The translations under genes were made by a program, and so were the position numbers. The notes under the pieces were generated by a model that did no database searches, had not been told where the DNA came from, and saw only the letters and a list, made by a program, of their open reading frames with translations. Positions 34,777 through 43,504 of a stretch of DNA of 64,000 bases are shown piece by piece. The stretch comes from Cladopsammia gracilis (lineage: Eukaryota > Cnidaria > Anthozoa > Scleractinia > Dendrophylliidae): assembly GCA_022457155.1 (NCBI GenBank), contig JAJGOT010000010.1, positions 3,022,001 to 3,086,000 of the forward strand. Reading direction: 5' to 3'. How positions within the stretch are numbered: the first letter of the stretch is position 1; each line of letters opens with the position of its first letter.

Positions 34777-34878
34777 CTCACCTAGTCACCTTTACCTGCC
34801 CAGTGCGTCAAAGTATAGTATAGGTAAAAACGGCAAACTGATCCTCACGGCAAGGAGAAAAGATTGAGACAGAAGTGA

Positions 34879-34884
34879 AATAAA
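34879..34884 (+). terminator. Polyadenylation signal of the CUB gene
   Basis: AATAAA, followed by a run of A, lies 103 bp past the stop codon of the CUB gene. Confidence 0.6.
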
Positions 34885-35009
34885 AAAAAAAAAGTTGCGA
34901 AGTATATAACGACGGCCAAAAATAGCTTATTATTTCTTGTTTTTTGGACAGAAATTGCACTCAATCGCTCAATCAGCTTTAAACATTGAGCCTGCGATCT
35001 GTAATGGTC

Positions 35010-35165
35010 ACCTGCCTTACCCATGGGGACGGTGTTGGAGGGAGGAGGGGGTGGGGAGTTGGACACAGGGGGTGGGGCGGAGTCGGTGGAGCAAAACGCC
35101 TAGGAGAGGGAAGGGTCCGAAGATGTACAGAATCTTTTATTTCGAGTGTTTCGTATTCACCAATT
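35010..35165 (+). repeat. Dispersed GGGAGTTGGACACAGGG repeat, copy 2
   Basis: This is the second copy of the family described at 22915. It has the fuller GGGTGGGGCGGAGTCGGTGG stretch, AGGGTCCGAAGATGTACAGA and a TTTCGTATTCACCAATTAGC end. It lies just past the CUB gene 3' end. Confidence 0.55.
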
Positions 35166-35229
35166 AGCTAATAAGAGTAAATATAGTATAGAAACAAAGA
35201 CCGATACAACGTAGGTAGAATTTTAAAGG

Positions 35230-35300
35230 TGTAGTATAGTACTATATTTCGGCTGGCCAAACCAGCCTTCTTCAGATACAATAGGCCTTTATCACGCCCC
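35230..35300 (-). mobile_element. Penelope-like terminal signature
   Basis: The minus strand reads CTGAAGA, then a 6-bp hairpin (GGCTGG / CCAGCC with a 5-base loop), then GAAA. This CTGAAGAAGGC...GCCGAAA arrangement recalls the terminal repeats of Penelope-like retroelements. No protein-coding part is nearby, so it is at most a fragment. Confidence 0.35.
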
Positions 35301-35529
35301 GCCATTTTGTATAAAAACAAAAGATTTACGCCGCCCACCCTCGCAGTGAAAAAGTTGAAAACGAGGTTGGGCGGGCAACAACAAAGCAATTTATTCTCCG
35401 GGGAGTCAACATGGCCGCCGCGTGATAAAGGCCTATCAATTTACTAAAATTTACATTGGTTTGCAAATCCTCTCGTCAGGGGAGGAGCGTGGGCTTATTT
35501 CCCGAACAGCGGCTGGTAGTCGAGCCTAC

Positions 35530-35705
35530 CAGTGACCTTAATTTTCCAGCTTTACTGATCGATGTTTTGTAGCAATAGTCAGAACTTCAGTACTACTATC
35601 TACAGGCTGTCCAAAATTAGAGGAGCATTTAGTTGGGATAACCTTAATAAAGATACTCCGTCAGGTTACCGGCGAATGCATTCTCTAAAATAGAGATCTG
35701 AGGAT
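35530..35705. repeat. Dispersed repeat shared with 59850-60013
   Basis: Shared ordered words include GATCGATGTTTTG / GATCGACGTTTTG, ACTATCTACAGG, CAAAATTAGAGGA and AAAGATACTCC, ending CATTCTCTAAAATAGAGAT. Family unknown, non-coding. Confidence 0.6.
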
Positions 35706-35880
35706 ATAATATATATATAGGTAGCCCAAGCCTAACAGCGTCGCACTTTGAACAAGCTTAACTAAGGTGAAACTTAACTAAGGTGAAAGGTTGGAAGCAC
35801 AAGAATTAAGATTGACGAACGGGTTATTTTCAATTTTAGCAATTCTCAAAAACAGTATTACGCGACTGTCTGCACAGTAC

Positions 35881-36448
35881 ATTTTTATAGACCGTACAAA
35901 AGTTCACAAAAACAACTTTTCTCTGTCTAGAATAAATAGTACCACTAGTTTCCGAATAAAATACAGTTTATGTTTGTCAAAAATTGCCCGAGAAACTGAT
36001 TTGAAAATCAAAAATTGCAAAAATACACAAACATATTTGCATAAGGCGATGCGAGTGAAGATAGAACTGTACTATAAAATCAAGTCTTGTTTTGTTTACA
36101 TAAAATCGCTTTTCAATCTATCTAATGAATGAACAAACACATAAAAATGGACAACACAATCTTCATTTTTATAGACCGTACAAAAGTTCACAAAAACAAC
36201 TTTTCTCTGTCTAGAATAAATAGTACCACTAGTTTCCGAATAAAATACAGTTTATGTTTGTCAAAAATTGCCCGAGAAACTGATTTGAAAATCAAAAATT
36301 GCAAAAATACACAAACATATTTGCATAAGGCGATGCGAGTGAAGATAGAACTGTACCATAAAATCAAGTCTTGTTTTGTTTACATAAAATCGCTTTTCAA
36401 TCTATCTAATGAATGAACTAACACATAAAAATGGACAACACAATCTTC
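35881..36448. repeat. 284-bp tandem duplication
   Basis: 35881-36164 is repeated almost exactly at 36165-36448 (period 284 bp; one visible change is CTGTACTAT to CTGTACCAT). Each copy keeps an open frame of about 85 residues, lysine-rich and without recognisable domains. I read the frame as incidental to an AT-rich unit. Confidence 0.85.
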
Positions 36449-36449
36449 T

Positions 36450-37137
36450 TTCGAAAAAATTTATTCAAATCTCCATTAGTTTACGTTTAAAAGCAAAACG
36501 CGTACCATGTAATTATAGCTCGAGTTGAAGCTTTCTTCGATGAAATTCAAGAGATCGATACAACTAAATTTAGGCACGTTTTAAAATCAATTCGCCAAAA
36601 CTAACAATAACACTAATAACAAGTCACTCACAGATTGATATCAACATAAATTCTCATCGAAAACTGTAATCTGTTTTACCTTTAAGTTCCTCGCTTGCTT
36701 GGAAATTCAAATCTCCGCTTCTGGTTCTGAAATCATCTCCCGCATTGATAAAAACGTAATACACGAAGTTCCTCGAAGCAAGATTTTATCCCTGAAAGCT
36801 CGTCTTTTTCCACTTAAGCGGCTTCTGAGTATACCTTAATTAGTATCCCTGTCTTGAGTAGCAAACCGCGAAAAAATGCAGGAAAATAACGAGTTTAATT
36901 CTCCGCTAGGCACAAGAAAACAACTGAAGTGTTTACCGAGCTCACGGCTGTGTGGCCGCGCGAAAAACAAAATTGCTAAGATCCCGGATATTGTCCAACA
37001 CGGGCGTCGGCGGGCAGACAACGCGCCCGCGAAACATTCCGCTAGCCATGACCATGAAAAATCACGGCGTATGGAGCTGCGCAGCCAGGCCTTCGGCCTG
37101 ACAAGTGCTCCGCTATGAATAACACCTGAAATTAATA
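36450..37137. other. Intergenic stretch without recognisable gene
   Basis: Nothing here matches a family I recognise. It has no long supported frame and no clear inverted-end element. It separates the tandem duplication from the nested transposon locus. Confidence 0.5.
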
Positions 37138-37193
37138 CAGTGAAACCTGTATTAAGCGGACACCAGCTTGGGTACAGAAATTTTCTTCCCATA

Positions 37194-37281
37194 CTACGAA
37201 AACCACCGATGCGTGGAATGGGACCGAATTTTCGTATCACCGCCCCGCCCACTTTCGTTAACAAATTCCACAAATTCCTGG
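37194..37281 (+). repeat. Left terminal inverted repeat of the two-gene transposon
   Basis: 88 bp, 85 of 88 matching the right TIR (40391-40478, inverted). It contains ATG codons and an open frame that joins the transposase frame, and it may include promoter and transposase-binding sites. Confidence 0.9.
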
Positions 37282-37346
37282 ATCCTGGCGGTGGGCGGCA
37301 ACTTTGCGCGGTTTTTTTAAAAACAAACACGAGAGCCGTTGTTGCG

Positions 37347-38420
37347 ATGGCGGAAGCTACCAGTAAACGAGGTAGATGTTATATCAACGGGAGACCTCTT
37401 CAACTTGATTTGAGAAGAAAAATAGTAGAAGATATTGTTGAAGATGGCGGTGACTTTGTAACTGGCTTTTTCCCCGGAAATTTCTCAGCCATTGCTGAGA
37501 GAAACAGGGTCAAATTCGATACTGTGCGGAAAATTTGGAAAGAAGTGGTAGAAAAAGGCGATACAGAAATCACAAAAACGCGTGCAGCTGGCGTAAAGCA
37601 CATTCAGCAGGACGATATTGACTTTATAAGATTTCTAAAGACTGATAGAGCTTCAATGACTGCTGGTGAGTTGTATAAGCATACGAATGAGCATTGTAAC
37701 ATTGCTGCAGGAACATCGAATACAGCTATTCGGCGAGTACTCCGAAACAACATGACCGATGGAAAATGGACCTGGAAAAAGCTAACAAGGCCCGTTACAG
37801 AGAAATTCACCCCAGACAACATTAATTATTGTCAGCATTATGTTAACTATATTTCCACAGTTGACCCGTATAAACTTAAGTTCTTTGATGAATCAGGAAT
37901 CAAGCTTCCAGATGTTGGAAGACCTAACTACGGTCATTCTCTTATTGGCACGCCAGCTGTTGAGATCGTGCGGTATGCAACCTCTCCAAATATCACACTA
38001 AATTTAATGTGTGGTCTTGACGGAATTGTTTATGCCAACACAGTTGATGGTAACAGCAATGCACTAACCTTTCTAAATTTTTTCGAAGAAGCAGCTTCTG
38101 TTTATCTTCCCGATGGTACACCGGCGTACAGTTATGGTGATCATGTAGTTTTTGACAACGCGCCAATTCATCATCACCGGGCAGGACAGGTCCTTGGTGA
38201 ATGGTTGGATGACATTGGTTGCACAGCCGTCTATTTGCCAACATATTCCCCCGAATTCAACCCAGCCGAACATGTTTTCAACAAGCTAAAGACGATCCTG
38301 AGACGCTTCGAGTATCGAGAACTTTTGAGAGACAGTCTGCATGTGGCAGTTCACGAAGCACTAAAGGAAATTACGCCTGGAGATATGAGAGGATTTTTCG
38401 CCTATAGTGGCTACATTTAA
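37347..38420 (+). CDS. Mariner-like transposase, DD37E
   Basis: A transposase of the IS630/Tc1/mariner superfamily that would cut and paste the element into TA sites. From the ATG at 37347 it has 357 residues. An N-terminal helix-turn-helix region spans about 25-70 (AIAERNRVKFDTVRKIWKEV). A linker follows, with a KWTWKKLTRP segment near 140-150 typical of DDE_3 proteins. The catalytic core has D181 in KLKFFDESGI, D270 in VVFDNAPIHHH and E308 in SPEFNPAEHVFNKLK. The spacing between the last two is 37 residues. The frame extends upstream without stops into the TIR (codon 37140), and an ATG in the TIR (37210) would add 46 residues; I chose 37347 because the sequence looks protein-like from there. 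No frameshift or stop is visible. It is convergent with the zinc-knuckle gene. Confidence 0.85.
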   Translation: MAEATSKRGRCYINGRPLQLDLRRKIVEDIVEDGGDFVTGFFPGNFSAIAERNRVKFDTVRKIWKEVVEKGDTEITKTRAAGVKHIQQDDIDFIRFLKTDRASMTAGELYKHTNEHCNIAAGTSNTAIRRVLRNNMTDGKWTWKKLTRPVTEKFTPDNINYCQHYVNYISTVDPYKLKFFDESGIKLPDVGRPNYGHSLIGTPAVEIVRYATSPNITLNLMCGLDGIVYANTVDGNSNALTFLNFFEEAASVYLPDGTPAYSYGDHVVFDNAPIHHHRAGQVLGEWLDDIGCTAVYLPTYSPEFNPAEHVFNKLKTILRRFEYRELLRDSLHVAVHEALKEITPGDMRGFFAYSGYI

Positions 38421-38921
38421 CGTGAACAAACTCTCATTCTTTCCAGCTTTTCATTCTGTGATCAAAAGGCAGACTTTACATGTAAATATTTATTGTCTGA
38501 AATGGGAAGCAATAACTGAGCGAGACATCAGTCTGCGAATGTTAAGTGTTAATTAACTGCGCGTAGACCGTGCGCATCGAGAAACAAAAAACAAACTGAT
38601 TTATTTGAAACAGTCAACTTCTGAAATTGTTAATTGAAGTTGAACTCAGTAAAGAACGTACAGTTTATGACCGTTATTTGTCGCTACAGTAGGCTTTAGG
38701 GCACTTCTATTACTTTTAGTTGTATATAAAACACCTGTAAACACAACAACTTAACACTGTCACAACACTGCACTCGAATGTCATGCAATGCTATTCTACA
38801 TGTATGGAAAAAATCTTTCATCTCTGTGATTATTCCAATAAAATTTCAAAATTAACACAAGGTAGTACAACAGAGAACTGAATTTGTTTTCTTCAAAGTG
38901 TTTCCGTGGCTAGTAGCTAGC

Positions 38922-40463
38922 TCAGTCATCGCTTACAAGCTTCGCAGCTTCAAATAGCAATGAAAGGCCATAATCCTGACTGGACTCACGAATGTTTTCC
39001 ACATTTGAAGGGCACATCTTTAAACTTTCTTTCAGTCCCAACTGGAGGTGGCGATTTTCTTCTTCCAAAGTTGTAGGCTCGTCCAACAGTAACTGAGGAC
39101 CGCATGCGGCGACAGAAGCTGCGCTAGTACTGCTGCTAGTAGGTCTTCCGTAAATTACGCCGTGACTGTGTCGAATGGTAGCACTGTTGGGCAGCATGCC
39201 TTTGCCAGGAAAATTGATTCCTTTTTGCTCCCACAAGTCTCGCACCGGGTTTATGGAGCGATCTTTTGATTTTCTCGACGGTTCCGAAGTTACAGCGAAG
39301 TTCTCATTGTATTCATTTAAAAGTTGCTGCATTTCACTTTGAGAGGGAATTTTACCGTGACAAATTCTTTCTAGTTTTCTTATATCAGTGTTTACTACGA
39401 GCCAGTTGGGAACTCTTTCGCCGGTCACCGTTTGCCGCAAATACTTTGCTTTATTGCTGTTAATCAGATCTGATTGGACTTTAGCGGCAAATGTATTCAT
39501 ACTAGAGGCAAAACGTTCCTTCTTTGAAGCGAAATCTTCATCCAGTTTCTTCGATTTGGTCTTCGCGGTTTTAAGCTCAGCTTGCAACGATTTATAGTAT
39601 CTTTCCTCGTCGGAATGTTTCTTTATGTCTTTACAAATTGTCGCGGAAACGCAAGCAGAAAATGAACACATTGTCTTGTTATGCCCCGAGGTATGACAAT
39701 TGGAACACAACGGCTTGGTATTTGCAACTAACGGCTTGAAACTCATTTCAAGTTCCGAAAGTTCATTTTCTTTCTTCAGCACTATTTCTTGCTGTTGTTT
39801 CTTCTCTGATTCAAGTTTGTTGAAGAATCTTTGCGTTGGCGTTTCGTACTGAAACACGGGCTCGGTAGTGGATAATTGTTCGTCCAAGCACCTTGATGCG
39901 ACTCGCTTTTGCTTCTTTCTTGCATTGTGAACATCTGTTGTACTTTTCTCGGAATTAGCAACTGGCGATGGTGATGTTCGAAGACGCTTCTGAGACGTTC
40001 CGCCGGCAATTTCCGACCTGGGCGGCGTTAATGCTAATTCGTTCACCTTTAGTGTTATTCGTTTCAAGTTTTCTCTTTCTACTGTGGCTGTCTCAATCAT
40101 ATCTATAAACGAATCGAGATCATCCGCAAGAAGTTCGAACCAGTCATTCCCATCGAGGTACTTCAAACCTACCACACTCCGCTTTCCTAGGCTTGGAAAT
40201 CTTTCAATAATTCGTTCTAACAAGGCCTCCATAGTCAAAGCTTTAACCTCCTCTGTACTCATAAAAATCTTTATCCATTTTCCACTTGGACCCGCAATTT
40301 TAAAGACGTATCTTTCCATGTTTTCAGCGACGTGTTTTTCTAGAAACGGCACCAAGCAGCCACACTCAATGGCGGCAAAGTCACGGGGCCCCAGGAATTT
40401 ATGGAATTTGTTAACGAAAGTGGGCGGGGTAGTGATACGAAAATTCGGTCCCATTCCACGCAT
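38922..40463 (-). CDS. Transposon-borne accessory protein: PB1-like N-terminus, zinc knuckle, coiled coils
   Basis: I do not recognise a named family. The frame opens at an ATG inside the right TIR (40463, 513 residues); an internal ATG at 40319 gives 465 residues and is numbered here. Residues 1-90 look like a ubiquitin-fold/PB1 module, with a lysine-bearing N-terminal strand and an acidic loop LKYLDGNDWFELLADDLDSF resembling an OPCA motif. A basic RKKQKR cluster (134-139) is a likely nuclear signal. Residues 165-195 and 235-300 are heptad-like and charged. C205, C208, H213 and C218 form a perfect CX2CX4HX4C knuckle, followed by further C and H residues. Gag-like nucleic-acid binding and self-association are inferred. 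Its position inside the TIR pair, with its own intact frame, suggests the element needs it. Confidence 0.75.
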   Translation of the reverse strand: MRGMGPNFRITTPPTFVNKFHKFLGPRDFAAIECGCLVPFLEKHVAENMERYVFKIAGPSGKWIKIFMSTEEVKALTMEALLERIIERFPSLGKRSVVGLKYLDGNDWFELLADDLDSFIDMIETATVERENLKRITLKVNELALTPPRSEIAGGTSQKRLRTSPSPVANSEKSTTDVHNARKKQKRVASRCLDEQLSTTEPVFQYETPTQRFFNKLESEKKQQQEIVLKKENELSELEMSFKPLVANTKPLCSNCHTSGHNKTMCSFSACVSATICKDIKKHSDEERYYKSLQAELKTAKTKSKKLDEDFASKKERFASSMNTFAAKVQSDLINSNKAKYLRQTVTGERVPNWLVVNTDIRKLERICHGKIPSQSEMQQLLNEYNENFAVTSEPSRKSKDRSINPVRDLWEQKGINFPGKGMLPNSATIRHSHGVIYGRPTSSSTSAASVAACGPQLLLDEPTTLEEENRHLQLGLKESLKMCPSNVENIRESSQDYGLSLLFEAAKLVSDD

Positions 40464-40478
40464 CGGTGGTTTTCGTAG
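40391..40478 (-). repeat. Right terminal inverted repeat of the two-gene transposon
   Basis: 88 bp, the partner of 37194-37281. It encodes the first residues of the longer form of the accessory protein (MRGMGPNFRITTPPTFVNKF). The same peptide with one change is encoded by the other TIR in the transposase frame. Confidence 0.9.
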
Positions 40479-40523
40479 TATCTACTGTACATTGAACCTG
40501 TATTCAGCGAACCCCTCAATTAA

Positions 40524-41071
40524 GGTGGCCGAACACAGTTTCGCGGGCGGTCAGCGGCAATTCGCGTGACGGCGCGGGTTTTTAGAAAGAATGTGAGAAA
40601 GCTCCGTTTTGTAAACAATGTACACACGACAATTCTTCAAAATCCACTCATTAAAATTTCTAAAAATTTGTCCGAATTCTTATTTTTATCGCATTTCAAA
40701 TAATGAGAACGTTAAAACAGAAGTCTAAAAAAGGAATTCTGTGACACGATCATTATTGACTGGGCTATGTTCTTGAATATTTAAAATTTTAAACTATAAG
40801 AATTATTTATTGTGAGCTGTGTGCAAGGTCATGAGAAAATCTAATGACTGGATTTTACGTAAACCTTATAAAAGTGAAATTTTAGGCTTGTTTTCGATCA
40901 TTCACATTGCCATGGAAACAGTCCAAAGCGCAAATTTTAGCCGTTGATTAAAATTTTCCATCACTATATTTTCCTTTTGCCAAATTTCAGCTTTTAAGCT
41001 GCATCCTTTCTCACATAATGCCCTAACGAATGACATATACCCACAACCTATCAAAACTGTGTTCGGCCACC
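40524..41071. mobile_element. TTAA-flanked MITE nested in the resident MITE
   Basis: Perfect 18-bp inverted ends GGTGGCCGAACACAGTTT lie inside TTAA duplications (40520-40523, 41072-41075), a piggyBac-like pattern. Length is 548 bp, non-coding. The TTAA target belongs to the resident MITE's CCCCTCAATTAAG stretch. Confidence 0.85.
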
Positions 41072-41164
41072 TTAAGCGCACGGGGACACCAAAATGGCCC
41101 TTATCGTAGATGAGTACGACCAGTGCATAAAGATTGCGCATATATTTTGCCGGTTCCGAATGCG

Positions 41165-41300
41165 ATAGGTGTTGGTCAACTCATGGGAGGGCGTTGGAGC
41201 GTGGGGAGTTGGACGCAGAGGGTGGGGGGAGTCGGTGAAGCAAAACGGAGAGGGTCCAAAGTTTGTTTCGTATTCACGAGTTGGCTCATAGGAGCCTTTG
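41165..41300 (+). repeat. Dispersed GGGAGTTGGACGCAGAGG repeat, copy 3
   Basis: This is the third copy of the family at 22915 and 35010. Its end GAGTTGGCTCATAGGAGCC also matches 23523-23542, so the family's 3' part is present separately there. Confidence 0.55.
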
Positions 41301-41412
41301 ATTTCTTGACTCAGATCATTTTAAAACGTATATCTTTCTCACGCCTCCATTAAATGTACCAAATGATAAACAATAACTGCAAAAAGCACACTACACCATC
41401 CCCTCGATATGG

Positions 41413-41738
41413 GTGAAGCCCAAATCATACCGTCCAAAAGGACGTCGGACACCTTATTGAGACTTATATAACGGAGTAACTGGTTAGCTTTCAGTTGAGG
41501 TTAGGGGTAGCAGTTTATATAGTACAAATTTAGGACTAAGCAACCCGAGAAGCTAGGTGGTACAATGGTACGGTAGGCTATGTAAGCCTGAGCCTAGCTG
41601 AGGTCACAGGTTCAATTTTAGATTTTCTTTTTTACACTTAAAAATTTATTGAAAATAAAATTCTAAGTGTCGACATTACGTTATATAAGTATCAATAAGG
41701 TGTCCGACGTCCTTCTAGACGGTATGATTCAGGCACAA
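41413..41738. mobile_element. TIR element with tRNA-like core and 12-bp target duplication
   Basis: CCCTCGATATGG occurs exactly at both edges (41401-41412 and 41739-41750). The element has inverted arms of about 55-58 bp sharing AATCATACCGTC, AGGACGTCGGACACCTTATT and ACTTATATAACG. The 210-bp centre holds a tRNA-like stretch (about 41545-41625) with A-box-like TGGTACAATGG, an anticodon arm AGGC-TATGTAA-GCCT that would read UGU, and a B-box-like GGTTCAATTT. I cannot assign a transposon superfamily. Confidence 0.6.
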
Positions 41739-41783
41739 CCCTCGATATGGCCAGTATCTTACGTATGCGCACAACCATATTAC

Positions 41784-41851
41784 CCTGGTAGTGGCAGCCA
41801 TGGACAGCTGTTTCGTCCTACGTTAGGACTCATCAGCATGGCATAGCCAGG
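41784..41851 (-). ncRNA. Type I hammerhead ribozyme
   Basis: A self-cleaving RNA on the minus strand; all conserved core positions are present. In order: stem I 5' strand CCTGG-CTAT-GCCATG; core CTGATGA; stem II GTCCT-AACGT-AGGAC (5 bp, 5-base loop); core GAA; stem III ACA-GC-TGT, very short; C17 giving a GUC cleavage site between 41803 and 41802; stem I 3' strand CATGGC-TGCCACTA-CCAGG. Stem I therefore has a 6-bp inner helix, an internal loop and a 5-bp outer helix, the layout used for tertiary contacts in natural type I ribozymes. The tiny stem III is like those in Penelope-like elements, retrozymes and some SINEs, many of which act as dimers. The host element is not recognised. Confidence 0.85.
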
Positions 41852-41889
41852 CAGGGTCTCACATAAGATCATTGATTCGCCACTTTACT

Positions 41890-43400
41890 ACCAAGGCGGA
41901 TGCATAAAAAAAAAATTTAAAAAAAAACGTCAAAATGATAACCTCTAAATAAAAGTCAAAGTTGAACCACTCTGGTTGCACTTAAGCATATTCTTTGATG
42001 TTTTTCTTTTTCATGTTAATTGCTATCTACGGTAACTTTTCGTGTTAAAAGTGTCACAACAGGCAGCGAATGGACACCGAATTGAAATGAGTAAATAATA
42101 AGAATAACCCTAGCCTTTCACTCCAATTGAATATCTGCCAAATTCTCGAACCCAAGAGACATGAAGAGACAAGAGAAAGAAACAGCAGAGCTTTAACATA
42201 ATTTGAATGTTCATACATTTCTTTTCGAGACAGAAACCGCAGGGCTTTCAGTTGAATTTTAATACATTAGTGTTTTGTCTACACAATAAAAAAAAACTAT
42301 TGTACATGAACAAGGCTCCATCAATTCAATTTCTTTATAAAACCACCACTTAGTTAACCTGGTCTTAATGCACGGAGAAGCCACAATCTTCCACTTATAA
42401 TTAGCGGTTACAGGTTGTATTCAGTAAAGTTACAAATAAATTATGCAGCTTATATTTTGAGAGGTTATAAAATAACTACTATACTTTTGACAATAAGTGT
42501 CTTGAGTTTCATTGCTGCCCAGAGTTTTAAAGAAGACATCGCAAATTTCAAGTTACAAAATTTCCTAAAAATCATGGTGTCGCATCAAAGGTTTCATTTT
42601 TTACAACTTTTTTTTTCTCTTGGCTCTAAAGTGTAAACTTTAATTAAGACAGCCTTGTTGGAAATAGTCAACCTTTTTTCCCGAGCACCGCCCCCGTAGC
42701 TAATTTCAATTCTGAATCGACATCGAAATGTCTACAACTACAGATGTAATTGAATAAAAGTGATCAAAAGTAATGATATTGTCAAATGTGTCTTTGGCTG
42801 TGGTCCTACTGTAGAGTTAAAGCGCGTTTAGCGTGGTAAATCACAATTAAGCTAAGATATCTCTGTGACCGTACAATTAACAATCGCTGGGCAGTTCTTT
42901 CTATGAGACGCGCCTGCAGGTAATCCGCGGGAGGCAATCATGCCGGTCGTCATAATACGCCATCTTGGGCTTGTTTTGTTGACATTGAATACAATTTAAG
43001 GAACACTGCCCCGGCTGAAATATCGTATCAGTTTCATGATTATGGTCAGAGCTTGCTTCCAGCTTGCTTTATTGTCTTAAAATAGGACGAAAAATCGCAA
43101 AAAGTGATGAACGCGAAGAATGTGTCGAAATGTGAACTAAAAATACAAAATAATGACTAAAAAACTCAAAATTCAACCAGAATGGAAACTTTGATTTCTT
43201 GACCTCCTGTCACGAAATCAAAATTGATGAACTGTAATCCATTTCCATTCATCATTCATTTATAGTAAAAATTCTATATTTCCTTATGTTTTATTTATTT
43301 TCTTCTTAGACTTTGTACATACCGTATCTTATTTTTTCGTAATCTTAGATAGAGTCACAAGTTTACTAGTTTTGTAACTACTCCGTCCTACCCTCTTTTA
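41890..43400. other. Region without a supported gene; 3' flank of receptor A
   Basis: Mostly AT-rich unique sequence with A-rich runs near 41909. From about 43030 to 43260 it matches the 3' flank of receptor B (about 61340-61560), so the paralogous duplication begins in this stretch. No coding frame is supported. Confidence 0.5.
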
Positions 43401-43407
43401 ATAACGT

Positions 43408-43408
<1 letters not shown>

Positions 43409-43504
<96 letters not shown>
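43409..43504. repeat. (ATT)n microsatellite
   Basis: About 32 perfect ATT units in the 3' flank of receptor A. The duplicate copy near receptor B lacks the array, so it arose or expanded after the duplication (or was lost from the other copy). Confidence 0.95.

Larger units (their letters stand above)
37194..40478. mobile_element. Two-gene mariner-like DNA transposon (DD37E), apparently complete
   Basis: The 3,285-bp element is bounded by TA duplications (37192-37193, 40479-40480) and 88-bp terminal inverted repeats (37194-37281 and 40391-40478) that differ at three positions. The TIR tip is CTACGAAAACCACCGATGCG. It carries two convergent genes, a DDE transposase and a zinc-knuckle protein, each starting at or near a TIR, with about 500 bp of non-coding sequence between their stops. 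Both frames are open throughout and the TIRs are nearly identical, which argues for recent insertion. The occupied MITE proves the boundaries, since its uninterrupted relative at 3662 shows the empty TA site. Confidence 0.9.
37138..41095. mobile_element. Resident TA-type MITE split by two nested insertions
   Basis: The left end CAGTGAAACCTGTATTAAGC follows TA at 37136-37137. After removing 37194-40478 (with one TA) and 40524-41071 (with one TTAA), the remaining pieces align in order with the reverse complement of 3662-3848: CAGCTTGGGT, AAATTTTCTTCCCATA, CTGTATTCAG, ACCCCTCAATTAAG and GGGGACAC. The right TIR is lost or diverged near 41090. Confidence 0.75.

Noticed and set aside
35791..36416. 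Lysine-rich frames of 113 and 95 residues
   Set aside because: They arise from an AT-rich tandem duplication and show no domain, splice or start evidence.
36836..37330. 164-residue minus-strand frame overlapping the left TIR
   Set aside because: It runs across the border of the transposon into the resident MITE and opposes the transposase gene; a shadow frame.
37140..37346. Transposase start at 37140
   Set aside because: That codon is GTG and lies outside the transposon in the resident MITE; the coding-like sequence begins at the ATG at 37347, with a TIR ATG at 37210 as the only other candidate.
41545..41625. Possible genuine tRNA-Thr gene
   Set aside because: An anticodon arm is present but acceptor and T stems do not pair; it is treated only as a tRNA-like core of the TIR element.
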